From positions 1 through 5,576 of the forward strand of contig WRKD01000085.1 of assembly GCA_009778255.1 (NCBI GenBank): DNA of 5,576 nt, given 5' to 3'. The translations under genes and the position numbers were made by a program. Of this stretch, positions 1-5,390 are shown piece by piece. Source of the stretch: Bacillota bacterium. GTDB taxonomy: Bacteria; Bacillota; Dehalobacteriia; UBA4068. The notes under the pieces were generated by a model. It ran no database searches. It had not been told where the DNA came from and saw nothing but the letters and a program-made list of their open reading frames with translations. Numbering within the stretch: the first letter of the stretch is position 1; each line of letters opens with the position of its first letter.

Positions 1-566
1 ATGCAGGTAAAAGTTGTAAAGCCATCTTCCGTGCAAGTTGGCGCTGTAATAACCGCCTCATATTCATGACCCAACGCCGGAACGATATCATCAATATAAC
101 TGTCGCCGCATTCGCAGGTATAGATGGTGTATCCGCCCTCTGTACAATCCGGAAGTACGACAAAAGCTGTATAGTCATGGATATGCTCCACGCCGATTTT
201 AACCATGTTAGCGCCTTTACTGCCTTTGCTGTCGGCAATCCAGTATTTGCCGGGGCCGACTATATTAAATGTAACGATGTAGTACGCGCTACTGACCTTA
301 TAAGCTACTTCGAGTGTACCTTTAATATTCTCGGTAACATTTATGTACCAAGCGTTCAGTGTCTTATTATCTGCGATAAAACTAAAATTATTGAAATTGG
401 TGATACTGTTGTTGGCGGTGATTTCCAAGCCAATGAAATTGTCATAGCCTTTTTTGTCAATGGCTATAACTGTTCCGCCGCTAAAACCGGCAGGAGCAGT
501 AATAGCCGGCACAGCGAAGGCAAGTACTATTGTCAGTACTAGTGCGATAGATAAAAGCTTTTTCAT
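1..566 (-). CDS. Secreted cysteine-containing repeat protein, N-terminal 188 codons (cut by window edge)
   Basis: This reading frame is open from an ATG at 566-564 to the window edge, so the C-terminus is missing. An AGGGGGA Shine-Dalgarno (574-580) lies 7 nt before the ATG. Residues 1-24 form a typical signal peptide: MKK, a hydrophobic stretch (LLSIALVLTIVLAFAV), then small residues around AITA, so the protein should be exported. Residues 25-128 form a beta-rich, probably extracellular segment that I do not recognise. From residue 130 begins a tandem repeat of 37 residues: HDY..(x)..PDCTEGGYTIYTCECGDSY..DD..PALG (130-166), followed by HEYEAVITAPTCTEDGFTTF (167 on). This repeat, with a fixed Cys-Thr-Glu-Gly-Gly and Cys-x-Cys-Gly, is known from many Clostridia surface proteins, usually in several copies, but its function is unsettled. 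The cysteine pairs could bind metal or form disulfides (inference). I infer a cell-surface or secreted role and cannot give a substrate. Confidence 0.85.
   Translation of the reverse strand, partial: MKKLLSIALVLTIVLAFAVPAITAPAGFSGGTVIAIDKKGYDNFIGLEITANNSITNFNNFSFIADNKTLNAWYINVTENIKGTLEVAYKVSSAYYIVTFNIVGPGKYWIADSKGSKGANMVKIGVEHIHDYTAFVVLPDCTEGGYTIYTCECGDSYIDDIVPALGHEYEAVITAPTCTEDGFTTFTC
66..179 (-). repeat. Tandem protein repeat, 37-residue (111-bp) unit, one full copy plus the start of the next
   Basis: The encoded unit runs from His130 (codon at 177-179) to Gly166, and the next copy starts at His167 (codon at 66-68). The copies share HxY, P(D/T)CTE, G(Y/F)T(I/T)(Y/F)TC. The second copy continues past the left edge, so the array length is unknown. 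Confidence 0.75.
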
Positions 567-603
567 TATACATTCCCCCTAAATAATATTTGCTCCTATA
601 TTC

Positions 604-634
604 TGCCGTAGGGCTGCGGCATATCTGTTTATGC
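604..634 (-). promoter_or_regulatory. Two overlapping hairpins in the leader of the secreted repeat gene
   Basis: On the minus strand two stem-loops sit 38-68 nt before the ATG. One is GCATA-AACAGA-TATGC (619-634) and the other is TGCCG-CAGCCCTA-CGGCA (604-621). They share three bases (619-621), so the full stems cannot form together. An unusual leader of about 150 nt lies between the promoter at 727-755 and the start codon. I compared it by eye with the common riboswitch cores (c-di-GMP I and II, preQ1, glycine) and recognised none. A regulatory role is inferred only. Confidence 0.3.
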
Positions 635-726
635 TGTGGCCGGAAAAACTGAAAACATTTACATTCTCTATTATAAGTTTCCCTTCTTATTTATACGTTA
701 ACCACAACAAGCTTAACAGATATGTG

Positions 727-755
727 ATTATACCACAAAATTCCAACTGTAACAA
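727..755 (-). promoter_or_regulatory. Sigma-A-type promoter for the secreted repeat gene
   Basis: The minus strand reads TTGTTA (750-755), a 17-nt spacer, then a perfect TATAAT (727-732) preceded by TGG, which makes an extended -10. Transcription would start near 720 and give a leader of about 150 nt. A second TATAAT at 670-675 lacks a good -35 and is less likely. Confidence 0.65.
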
Positions 756-801
756 CTACTTTTCAACAATAATTCTAAATCAATTCTTAACCGCCCGCTG
801 C

Positions 802-2010
802 TCATATATCGTCGATGCCCTCATCTTCCACAAAGCGCTTTTCCGCTATCATCTCTAGGCCCGTTTTAATAATATTGCCGCCATACTTGCGCTGCAAATC
901 CAGTAAAGCGTTATCCAGCGACTCTTTACGTTTCTCCGCTTGTAGGTTGCCAATATCTTCTATTGTCATCTGCTTAAAAACCGTATCAGAAAAACCGCTC
1001 AAGCTGATGCCAACAAGCCTAACCTGGCGTTTTTCCACTGTTTGTAGCATGGAGGCGGCTATTTTGTATATATCTTTTGCCTCGCAAATGGCGTCGCCGC
1101 TTTTTGAACGGGAGATCGACTTCATGTTGGCATACTTGACCTTCAACGTTACGGTACGCACATAAATGCCGTTTAGCCGGATTTTTAAGCTCAATTCCTT
1201 GGCTATCAACAGTAGAACATCCTTCAAATAGCTGAAATCGCTAATATCATGCTGAAAAGTATATTCTCTTCCCAGCGACTTAGCCTGCGCTTCATAATAC
1301 GGCATCACTTGGCGGTCGTCTTTGCCCTCTGCCAAATCGATAATCTTCCTACCGTGATTATCCAATAACCTGATCACGGTTGGTTTATTATGCAAAATAT
1401 CGCAGACTGTATTGATCCCCGCTTTCTGCAGCGTTTCGGCGGTTTTTTGCCCCACACCGTAAATAATTCTCACACTACGGTCAACAATGAGCTCTTTTAA
1501 GGCTGTGGAGCTCAGTATTTCGAAAAAACCATCCGGTTTTTTCTCTTCGCTGGCCAATTTTGCCGCCATCATGGAATACCCTATACCCACAGAACAGGTG
1601 AGCCCGGTTTCCGCTTTTGTACGCTCTTTAATTGTACACCCCACATTTTTGGCGCCACCGAAAAGCTCAGCCGACAAAGTGACATCCAAAAATCCCTCGT
1701 CGAGAGATATATGCTCCACCCGGTCTGTATAAGTATCCCATATTTTATGTATTTGATTGGAAGCTTCTTTATATTTACGCGGGTTTGGGTGCATGTAAAT
1801 ACCCTGAGGGCATAAACGATACGCCTCTTTTATATTCATTGCCGAGCGCACACCAAATTTCCGAGCCTCGTAGCTGCATGTAGATACCACGCCTCTTTCA
1901 TGTGGAAGGGCGCCGATAATTAGCGGCTGGCCGCGTAGCTTTGCATTATCCCGTGCTTCAACAGCAGCATAAAATGCGTCCATATCAACATGGATAATTA
2001 TTTTTCCCAT
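802..2010 (-). CDS. dinB: DNA polymerase IV (Y-family translesion polymerase)
   Basis: This is a complete Y-family polymerase that copies past damaged template bases in the cytoplasm. Numbered from the ATG at 2010-2008, the palm begins MGKIIIHVDMDAFYAAVE. Asp9 (in HVDMD) and Asp104-Glu105 (in SLDEGFLD) are the metal-binding acidic residues. Tyr14 is the expected steric-gate residue against ribonucleotides. SYEARKFGVRSAM is the family's finger motif. AKLASEEKKPDG closes the palm, IYGVGQKTAETLQKAGI is the thumb helix-hairpin-helix, and the little-finger domain follows. QMTIED, near residue 347, sits where relatives have the beta-clamp motif QLSLFD, so clamp binding may be weak. I chose the ATG at 2010 because the family starts about six residues before HVDMD. 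An ATG at 2025 and a TTG at 2028 are in frame, and 2025 overlaps the stop of the upstream HTH remnant. None has a clear ribosome-binding site, which suggests translational coupling. I see no LexA box nearby. Confidence 0.93.
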   Translation of the reverse strand: MGKIIIHVDMDAFYAAVEARDNAKLRGQPLIIGALPHERGVVSTCSYEARKFGVRSAMNIKEAYRLCPQGIYMHPNPRKYKEASNQIHKIWDTYTDRVEHISLDEGFLDVTLSAELFGGAKNVGCTIKERTKAETGLTCSVGIGYSMMAAKLASEEKKPDGFFEILSSTALKELIVDRSVRIIYGVGQKTAETLQKAGINTVCDILHNKPTVIRLLDNHGRKIIDLAEGKDDRQVMPYYEAQAKSLGREYTFQHDISDFSYLKDVLLLIAKELSLKIRLNGIYVRTVTLKVKYANMKSISRSKSGDAICEAKDIYKIAASMLQTVEKRQVRLVGISLSGFSDTVFKQMTIEDIGNLQAEKRKESLDNALLDLQRKYGGNIIKTGLEMIAEKRFVEDEGIDDI

Positions 2011-2017
2011 AGTCAGT

Positions 2018-2143
2018 TCATTCATCAATCATAAGAGGTTTTTGTATTTGTACATTTTCACTTTTATTAGTCATTCGTTTATATTCAAGAATATCGCCCG
2101 GTTGACAATCTAAAACATTACATATTGTGTCTAATGTAGAAAA
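2018..2143 (-). pseudogene. C-terminal remnant of an XRE/YozG-type helix-turn-helix regulator
   Basis: The frame reads FSTLDTICNVLDCQPGDIL, then EYKRMTNKSENVQIQKPLM and IDE before a TGA at 2018-2020. STLD.IC..L.CQPGDILEY is the hallmark end of small Cro/CI-type DNA-binding proteins of about 70 residues (YozG-like). The recognition helices and start codon that should precede it are absent. Upstream codons (LFSAFYAINYI) do not resemble the family, and a stop, that of the carbamoyltransferase gene, lies 12 codons back in the same frame. The TGA overlaps an in-frame dinB start (ATG 2025), so an HTH-dinB operon probably existed here before the carbamoyltransferase region replaced the 5' half. The family assignment is good; the replacement is inference. 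Confidence 0.7.
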
Positions 2144-2176
2144 AATATAATTTATTGCATAAAAAGCGCTGAATAA

Positions 2177-3079
2177 TTATGTTGCAGTAATAAATTCCAG
2201 AACGGCATTTTGACTATGCAATAAAAACTGCTTTGCTTCCTGGCTTTTACAGAAACGAGAAAGCATAGAATCGAAAGAAACTTCTTGCCCTCTTGTAACA
2301 GGTGGACAAGGAAGAAACACCGCTTTACTATGCAATTTAGATAAATGATTGGAGTTTATTTGATATGGCAGGAATGCATTTTTAATAGCGTTTGTATCTT
2401 CATCTGATTTTGCGACCGGCCAACAATCGGTATAAAGTACATCCGCTTTTTCAAGCAGCGGCTCCAGTTCATGGCATACAGTAATTTTTCCAACCGCATT
2501 TTCGTTTAGCGCTATAAGCCGCTCATTATCTAAGCCGTATCCATCAGGCGCAACCTGCGTAACCGATATAGGTAATTTTACAGCGGCGTTGAACCAGCTC
2601 ATACACAAATTTGTCACTTCGCCGACGAACACAAGCGACAAATCATCCAATCCGCCTCTGTATTTTCTAATAAATTGCAAATCACCAAGTATTTCACATG
2701 GATGATTAAAATTAGTTCTCGCGTTAATAATAGCGGCGTTTGTTGTTTCCGTCAATTTTAGTAAATCACTATGTCTTTTCGCCCGGATAACAAGAATCGA
2801 AAACCATTTATCTAGGTAATGACCAATATCTTCAAGCGGTTCATGTATGCCTATTTCGCCGGGAATATAAGATACAGACGCGCCCATAGCCCTTGCTCCT
2901 ATTTCAAATGCGACACGGTTACGAAAACCTTGCCCTAAAAACCACAGGCCGACTTGCTGGTTCTTTAAAACCTGAGGCATATCATTAGTTTTCCACTGAT
3001 ATTCAAGTTGATCGGCTCTGTTAAGGATAGAAAGCAATTCCTCACTCGAAATATCGAGAAGCGAAAGTAGATTTTTCAA
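2177..3079 (-). CDS. Divergent aspartate/ornithine carbamoyltransferase-family protein with altered active site
   Basis: This 300-residue protein has the two-domain ATCase/OTCase layout and near-normal length. Start: TTG at 3079-3077, because GGAGG (3087-3091) lies 7 nt upstream and no ATG fits. Landmarks in order are FLGQGFRNRVAFE (48-59, where relatives have F..STRTR..FE), HEPLEDIG (79-86, the usual gEsleDta), VIRAKRHSDLL (97-107), FNHPCEILGDL (124-134, HPCQ..aDl), FVGEVTN (151-157, the second-domain start), DVLYTDCW (213-220, DV.ysD.W) and LPCPPVTRGQEV (256-267, HCLP or HP.PvnRg.E). Ser and Thr of STRTR are replaced by Gly, Phe and Asn, while both Arg remain; the loop His of HCLP is Pro. 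These residues bind carbamoyl phosphate in known enzymes, so standard citrulline or carbamoyl-aspartate synthesis is doubtful. It may use a different substrate, or be inactive. No arginine or pyrimidine genes flank it. The promoter at 3250-3276 probably serves it. Confidence 0.8.
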   Translation of the reverse strand: MKNLLSLLDISSEELLSILNRADQLEYQWKTNDMPQVLKNQQVGLWFLGQGFRNRVAFEIGARAMGASVSYIPGEIGIHEPLEDIGHYLDKWFSILVIRAKRHSDLLKLTETTNAAIINARTNFNHPCEILGDLQFIRKYRGGLDDLSLVFVGEVTNLCMSWFNAAVKLPISVTQVAPDGYGLDNERLIALNENAVGKITVCHELEPLLEKADVLYTDCWPVAKSDEDTNAIKNAFLPYQINSNHLSKLHSKAVFLPCPPVTRGQEVSFDSMLSRFCKSQEAKQFLLHSQNAVLEFITAT

Positions 3080-3086
3080 AATTTAT

Positions 3087-3091
3087 CCTCC
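3087..3091 (-). promoter_or_regulatory. Ribosome binding site that fixes the TTG start of the carbamoyltransferase-like gene
   Basis: The minus strand carries GGAGG followed by ATAAATT and then TTG. The 7-nt spacing is ideal, and the next in-frame ATG lies over 30 codons inside, past the first conserved helix, so TTG is the credible start. Confidence 0.8.
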
Positions 3092-3120
3092 AAAACGGTT
3101 AGCTATTCCCTTAATGACCT

Positions 3121-3237
3121 TTACATTCTTTCTTTGAACTTATAACCAGGCAAGAATACGATGATGGCTGACAAAAGCTTTTTTATGGTTTCATCTTCTT
3201 TTCCGTCGCGGATGCCATCTAAAACGCAATAATACCC
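3121..3237 (-). pseudogene. 38-codon coding remnant, possibly the end of a TetR-like regulator
   Basis: The gap between the carbamoyltransferase and ATPase genes contains a minus-strand frame reading GYYCVLDGIRDGKEDE, TIKKLLSAIIVFLP, GYKFKERM, then TAA (3121-3123). A TAG lies directly upstream (3238-3240), preceded by ATG GGG, so nothing intact could be made from it. YYCVLDGI...DETIKKLLSAI..FLPG has the amphipathic look of the last helices of TetR/AcrR-type regulators, but the match is by eye only. It lies downstream of a promoter (3250-3276) and 42 bp upstream of the carbamoyltransferase start, as if a regulator once shared that transcript. It could instead be the tail of an unrelated protein. 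Confidence 0.4.
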
Positions 3238-3249
3238 CTACCCCATATT

Positions 3250-3276
3250 ATTGTATCAAGTGCATTTTTTTGTCAA
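3250..3276 (-). promoter_or_regulatory. Promoter reading toward the carbamoyltransferase-like gene
   Basis: The minus strand has a perfect TTGACA (3271-3276). It is followed either by TACAAT (3250-3255, extended by TGA) at a short 15-nt spacing or by AATAAT at 18 nt. Transcription would cross the 3121-3237 remnant and enter the carbamoyltransferase gene after about 165 nt. Confidence 0.5.
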
Positions 3277-3345
3277 TAGAAAAATAAAAGAATAACTCAA
3301 GTCAATAGGAAAAAAGATATAACTTAATAAACTAGCCGTAAACGC

Positions 3346-3374
3346 TTGTATTTCAGTTGTACTTGTATTATAAT
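3346..3374 (+). promoter_or_regulatory. Promoter of the AAA_14/DUF4143 ATPase gene
   Basis: A perfect TATAAT (3369-3374) lies 17 nt after a weak TTGTAT (3346-3351). Transcription would start near 3381, giving a leader of only about 25 nt before the ribosome binding site and the ATG at 3407. Confidence 0.5.
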
Positions 3375-3406
3375 AATCTCGATACTAATTGGAAGGATTG
3401 TTTTTT

Positions 3407-4621
3407 ATGATAAAAAGAGAAGCATACATGAGCCGTATCCGTCCTTTTATTGGCAACGAACTTATTAAAGTGCTGACCGGCATCCGGCGCAGCGGGAAAT
3501 CGGTCATGCTGGAATTGATACAGAATGAGCTGACCGCGCAAGGGGTTTCCGACACGCAATTCATTAAATACAATTTTGAGGATATGAACAACTCTCGGCT
3601 TTGCACTGCCGCGGTTTTGCATACAGAAATCACACAAAGGATTGCCGATATCAATGGGAAAGCGTACCTTTTCTTTGACGAAATCCAAGAGGTGAAAGAA
3701 TGGGAAAAATGCGTCAACTCATTTAGGGTAGAGTTCGATTGCGATATCTACATCACAGGCTCAAACGCCAAGCTGCTTTCGGGAGAGCTTGCTACCTACC
3801 TTGCCGGGCGATATGTAGCGTTTATTATCTACCCCTTTTCCTTCGGGGAGTTTTTGGAACTGTACTCATCCGTCTTTCCAAAAGCGCAGATCCAAGAGGT
3901 GTTCACAGAATACCTGACCCTCGGCGGTATGCCCTATCTCGGAAATCTTCGGTATGAAGTAATGCCGGCACAGATTTACTTACAAGACTTGTTCAATTCC
4001 GTTGTCCTCAAAGATATTGTAAAGCGCAATAAAGTTCGTGATGTCGATTTGCTGGAGCGTATCATCGCCTATATATTCGGCGGCATAGGAACGACCTTTT
4101 CGGCGGCGTCGGTCTCAAAATACTTTAAAAGTGAAAGCCGTGTGGCGGCGCCCGAAACAACGATGAACTATATCAACTATTGCATGGACGCATTTTTGGT
4201 CTATCAAGTCCGCAGGCAGGATTTAGCGGGCAAGAAGCTGCTGGCTGTCAATGAAAAATATTACGTCGCCGACCACGGTATGCGCGAGGCTGTTTATGGC
4301 GGCAATATGAAGGATATTAACCTCATTCTTGAGAACATCGTCTACATGGAACTGCTGCGGAGGGGATACAAAATGACCGTAGGAAAAGCCAGAGAAAAAG
4401 AGATAGATTTTGTCTGTGAAAAAAAGAAGGAAAAGCTCTACGTTCAGGTTTCCTACCTTCTCGCGTCAGAGGAGACGATCCGGCGTGAGTTCGGCGTATA
4501 TGAGTCCATTCGGGATAATTTTCCGAAGTACGTCGTTTCGCTGGATGAGCTTGACATGAGCCGCGATGGGGTCAAACACAAAAACATCCGGGATTTCCTG
4601 CTTGCTTCTGATTGGAACTGA
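3407..4621 (+). CDS. ATPase of the AAA_14 / DUF4143 family
   Basis: This is a complete 404-residue protein. The start is the ATG at 3407, because GGAAGGA (3391-3397) stands 9 nt before it; a TTG at 3389 is in frame but overlaps that site. The N-terminal AAA_14 domain shows Walker A TGIRRSGKS (about residues 24-32), Walker B AYLFFDEIQEV (about 87-97), sensor-like YITGSNAKLLS (about 118-128) and the family signature YPFSFGEFLE. The C-terminal DUF4143 half starts near 'LTLGGMPYL' and ends with KEIDFVCEKKKEKLYVQVSY. That resembles a PDDEXK-type fold core (E-x-D ... x-Q/E-V), with Gln in place of the usual Glu before Val. These ATPases are common in bacteria and archaea, spread horizontally, and have no settled function. 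No signal peptide or membrane segment is visible. It has its own promoter and no operon partner. A 52-codon open fragment follows the TGA in the same frame. Confidence 0.92.
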   Translation: MIKREAYMSRIRPFIGNELIKVLTGIRRSGKSVMLELIQNELTAQGVSDTQFIKYNFEDMNNSRLCTAAVLHTEITQRIADINGKAYLFFDEIQEVKEWEKCVNSFRVEFDCDIYITGSNAKLLSGELATYLAGRYVAFIIYPFSFGEFLELYSSVFPKAQIQEVFTEYLTLGGMPYLGNLRYEVMPAQIYLQDLFNSVVLKDIVKRNKVRDVDLLERIIAYIFGGIGTTFSAASVSKYFKSESRVAAPETTMNYINYCMDAFLVYQVRRQDLAGKKLLAVNEKYYVADHGMREAVYGGNMKDINLILENIVYMELLRRGYKMTVGKAREKEIDFVCEKKKEKLYVQVSYLLASEETIRREFGVYESIRDNFPKYVVSLDELDMSRDGVKHKNIRDFLLASDWN

Positions 4622-4780
4622 ACGGAAGCGGCAGATTTGCCACTCCCGTATTTGTTATCGAAAGCGGAGGAGCTAAAGCGTAACCTAAAGCTACGTGAAG
4701 CGACGATAACGCAGTTTAGGCGAAAAAAGGGCAGCGAAGATGGTGATGAGTGGGTATTTAGAGGCACCCTACTGTTGTAA
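4622..4780 (+). pseudogene. Unidentified open fragment of 52 codons directly behind the ATPase stop
   Basis: After the ATPase TGA the same frame stays open for 52 codons (TEAADLPLPYLLSKAEELKR, then a basic helix-like part ending QFRRKKGSEDGDEW, VFRGTLLL) and stops with TAA at 4778-4780. The charge pattern and codon use look coding, but there is no start codon or ribosome binding site, so this is probably the tail of a lost gene. I do not recognise it. The ATPase ends where its family normally ends, so this is unlikely to be a lost ATPase extension. The last codons overlap the left inverted repeat, and TTATCGAAAGCGG (4655-4667) recurs inverted inside the IS orfA at 4838-4850. Confidence 0.3.
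4754..4778. repeat. Left arm of an imperfect inverted repeat flanking the IS debris
   Basis: GTATTTAGAGGCACCC followed by TACTGTTGT matches the reverse complement of 5475-5505. The outer block matches 14 of 16 and the inner block 9 of 9, with six extra bases between the blocks in the right arm. The two arms enclose about 750 bp. They may be ends of an element, but I see no clear target duplication. Confidence 0.5.
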
Positions 4781-4805
4781 ATAAATTTGAATCGCTCTCG
4801 GCAGC

Positions 4806-5089
4806 TCACTTCTTTTAGCTCGCGGCAAAAAAAGCTGCCGCTTTCGATAATATATCATTTGTACGCTTTTGTTCCCGTACTTCCTGCATAAGCCGCTTAT
4901 TTTCCTCTGCCAAGGATAGTGCTGCTTTTAGGTTAGCGCCAGTTCCTTTTAGTAATCAGAATTTTGCTTTTCTTATCCAGGTGTCCATTGTTCCTATTGG
5001 TATGTTTAATTCCTTTGCTGCCTTTGTTGAGCCAATTTCACCAGCTAGCTTGACTGCTTCAAGTTTAAATCTGCATCATAAGCTCTCAT
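4806..5089 (-). pseudogene. IS3-family transposase orfA, disrupted by a frameshift and two nonsense codons
   Basis: The ATG (5087-5089) has GGAGG 8 nt upstream (5098-5102) and begins MRAYDAD. A missing base near 5067-5068 (GAT TT AAA where DFK is expected) shifts the frame. The correct frame then reads KLEAVKLAGEIGSTKAAKEL and NIPIGTMDTWIRKAKF, which is the HTH_Tnp_1 helix-turn-helix of IS3 OrfA proteins. A TGA (4956-4958) replaces a probable GGA. Next come LLKGTGANLKAALSLAEENK and RLMQEVREQKRTNDILSK, the leucine-zipper part, then AAAFFAAS. A TAA (4815-4817) sits where CAA is likely, and the original stop was probably the TGA at 4806-4808. In intact relatives this protein binds the IS ends and is fused to OrfB by ribosomal frameshifting. 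This copy cannot be functional. Confidence 0.85.
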
Positions 5090-5117
5090 AATTTTTTCCT
5101 CCATATCATGTTGTTTT

Positions 5118-5145
5118 AGTTTATCAGATGAGAATCTCATGTCAA
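5118..5145 (-). promoter_or_regulatory. orfA promoter with a palindrome between -35 and -10
   Basis: The minus strand reads TTGACA (5140-5145), a 16-nt spacer, then TAAACT (5118-5123). Between them lies ATGAGA-A-TCTCAT (5128-5140), a palindrome with 6-bp arms that touches the -35 box. It could be an operator or a binding site for the IS's own OrfA (inference). Confidence 0.5.
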
Positions 5146-5147
5146 TA

Positions 5148-5168
5148 AAAATGATACCATATCATTTT
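5148..5168. repeat. Inverted repeat at the IS/antitoxin junction
   Basis: AAAATGATA-CCA-TATCATTTT has perfect 9-bp arms and a 3-nt spacer. It spans the point where the antitoxin-like frame ends in TGA and the IS end begins. It may be part of the IS terminal sequence plus flanking bases. Confidence 0.5.
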
Positions 5169-5275
5169 GGAATATCCTCTAATAATGTAATAATTGCTTG
5201 TGTTCCTTCCGGCAGTTTGCCGAAGCCTAATGGCACAAACCGTCCGTTATTGTAATATGCTTTGCAAGCTTGCAT
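5162..5275 (-). pseudogene. 5' part of a DUF104-like antitoxin gene, cut by the IS end
   Basis: The ATG (5273-5275) has GGGG 8-11 nt upstream and its own promoter at 5301-5329. The 37 codons read MQACKAYYNNGRFVPLGFGK, LPEGTQAIITLLEDIPK, then TGA (5162-5164). The pattern (A.Y.NGRF.PLG...LPEGT.A.ITLLE) is the beta-strand start of DUF104-like proteins, small antitoxins of type II toxin-antitoxin pairs that are normally about 70-100 residues. The TGA coincides with the likely first bases of the IS3 element, so the gene was probably interrupted there. The rest of the gene and any toxin partner are not in the window. A 37-residue product could still be made, but I expect no function. Confidence 0.6.
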
Positions 5276-5300
5276 GAGGATCACCCCTTTCCTAAAATAT

Positions 5301-5329
5301 AGAATATCATAAGGTGAAGATATTATCAA
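5301..5329 (-). promoter_or_regulatory. Promoter of the antitoxin-like gene
   Basis: The minus strand has TTGATA (5324-5329), exactly 17 nt, then TATTCT (5301-5306) with a TGA extension. Its start point would lie about 20 nt before the AAAGGGG ribosome binding site. Confidence 0.6.
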
Positions 5330-5390
5330 GCTCACTTCCGGTGTAATCAGGGCAATCGCATAAATCGTAAAAAAGGCATAAAAGTAGTTT

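Larger units (their letters stand above)
4771..5164 (-). mobile_element. Degraded IS3-family element, orfA end only
   Basis: The element keeps its orfA-side end and a decayed orfA, followed by roughly the first dozen codons of orfB (the -1 frame reads KEVSCRERFKFIYNS). It then breaks off near 4771, so almost all of the integrase-encoding orfB is gone. The orfA-side boundary is placed at 5164 because the sequence TGATATGGTATCA begins there with the TG typical of IS3 ends and cuts the antitoxin-like gene. The far end was not found. Confidence 0.6.

Noticed and set aside
66..542. Plus-strand 158-codon open frame
   Set aside because: It is antisense to the signal-peptide and repeat-encoding minus-strand gene, which has a ribosome binding site, promoter and recognisable repeat.
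631..858. Plus-strand 75-codon open frame over the dinB end and the intergenic gap
   Set aside because: No ribosome binding site, unusual composition, and it overlaps the minus-strand promoter at 727-755 and the 3' end of dinB.
815..1732. Two plus-strand open frames inside dinB
   Set aside because: They are shadows of the strongly conserved polymerase frame on the other strand.
2010..2160. LexA/SOS box before dinB
   Set aside because: I found no GAAC-N4-GTTC-like site in the sequence upstream of dinB.
3272..3308. GTCAATAG direct repeat (3272-3279 and 3301-3308) as a CRISPR-like or iteron unit
   Set aside because: Only two 8-bp copies in AT-rich sequence; no regular array.
3368..3717. Two minus-strand open frames over the ATPase N-terminus
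   Set aside because: They are antisense to the Walker A and B region and overlap the ATPase promoter; no motif is visible.
3739..3957. Plus-strand 72-codon frame inside the ATPase
   Set aside because: Out-of-frame shadow of a conserved gene.
4453..4809. Minus-strand 118-codon frame bridging the ATPase end and the IS
   Set aside because: Only its first dozen or so codons fit an IS3 orfB start; the rest is a low-complexity, serine-rich antisense reading of the ATPase and the 52-codon fragment.
4822..4841. GCGGCA/TGCCGC hairpin as a transcription terminator
   Set aside because: It lies inside the AAAFFAA codons of orfA, and the A/T run is in the loop instead of after the stem.
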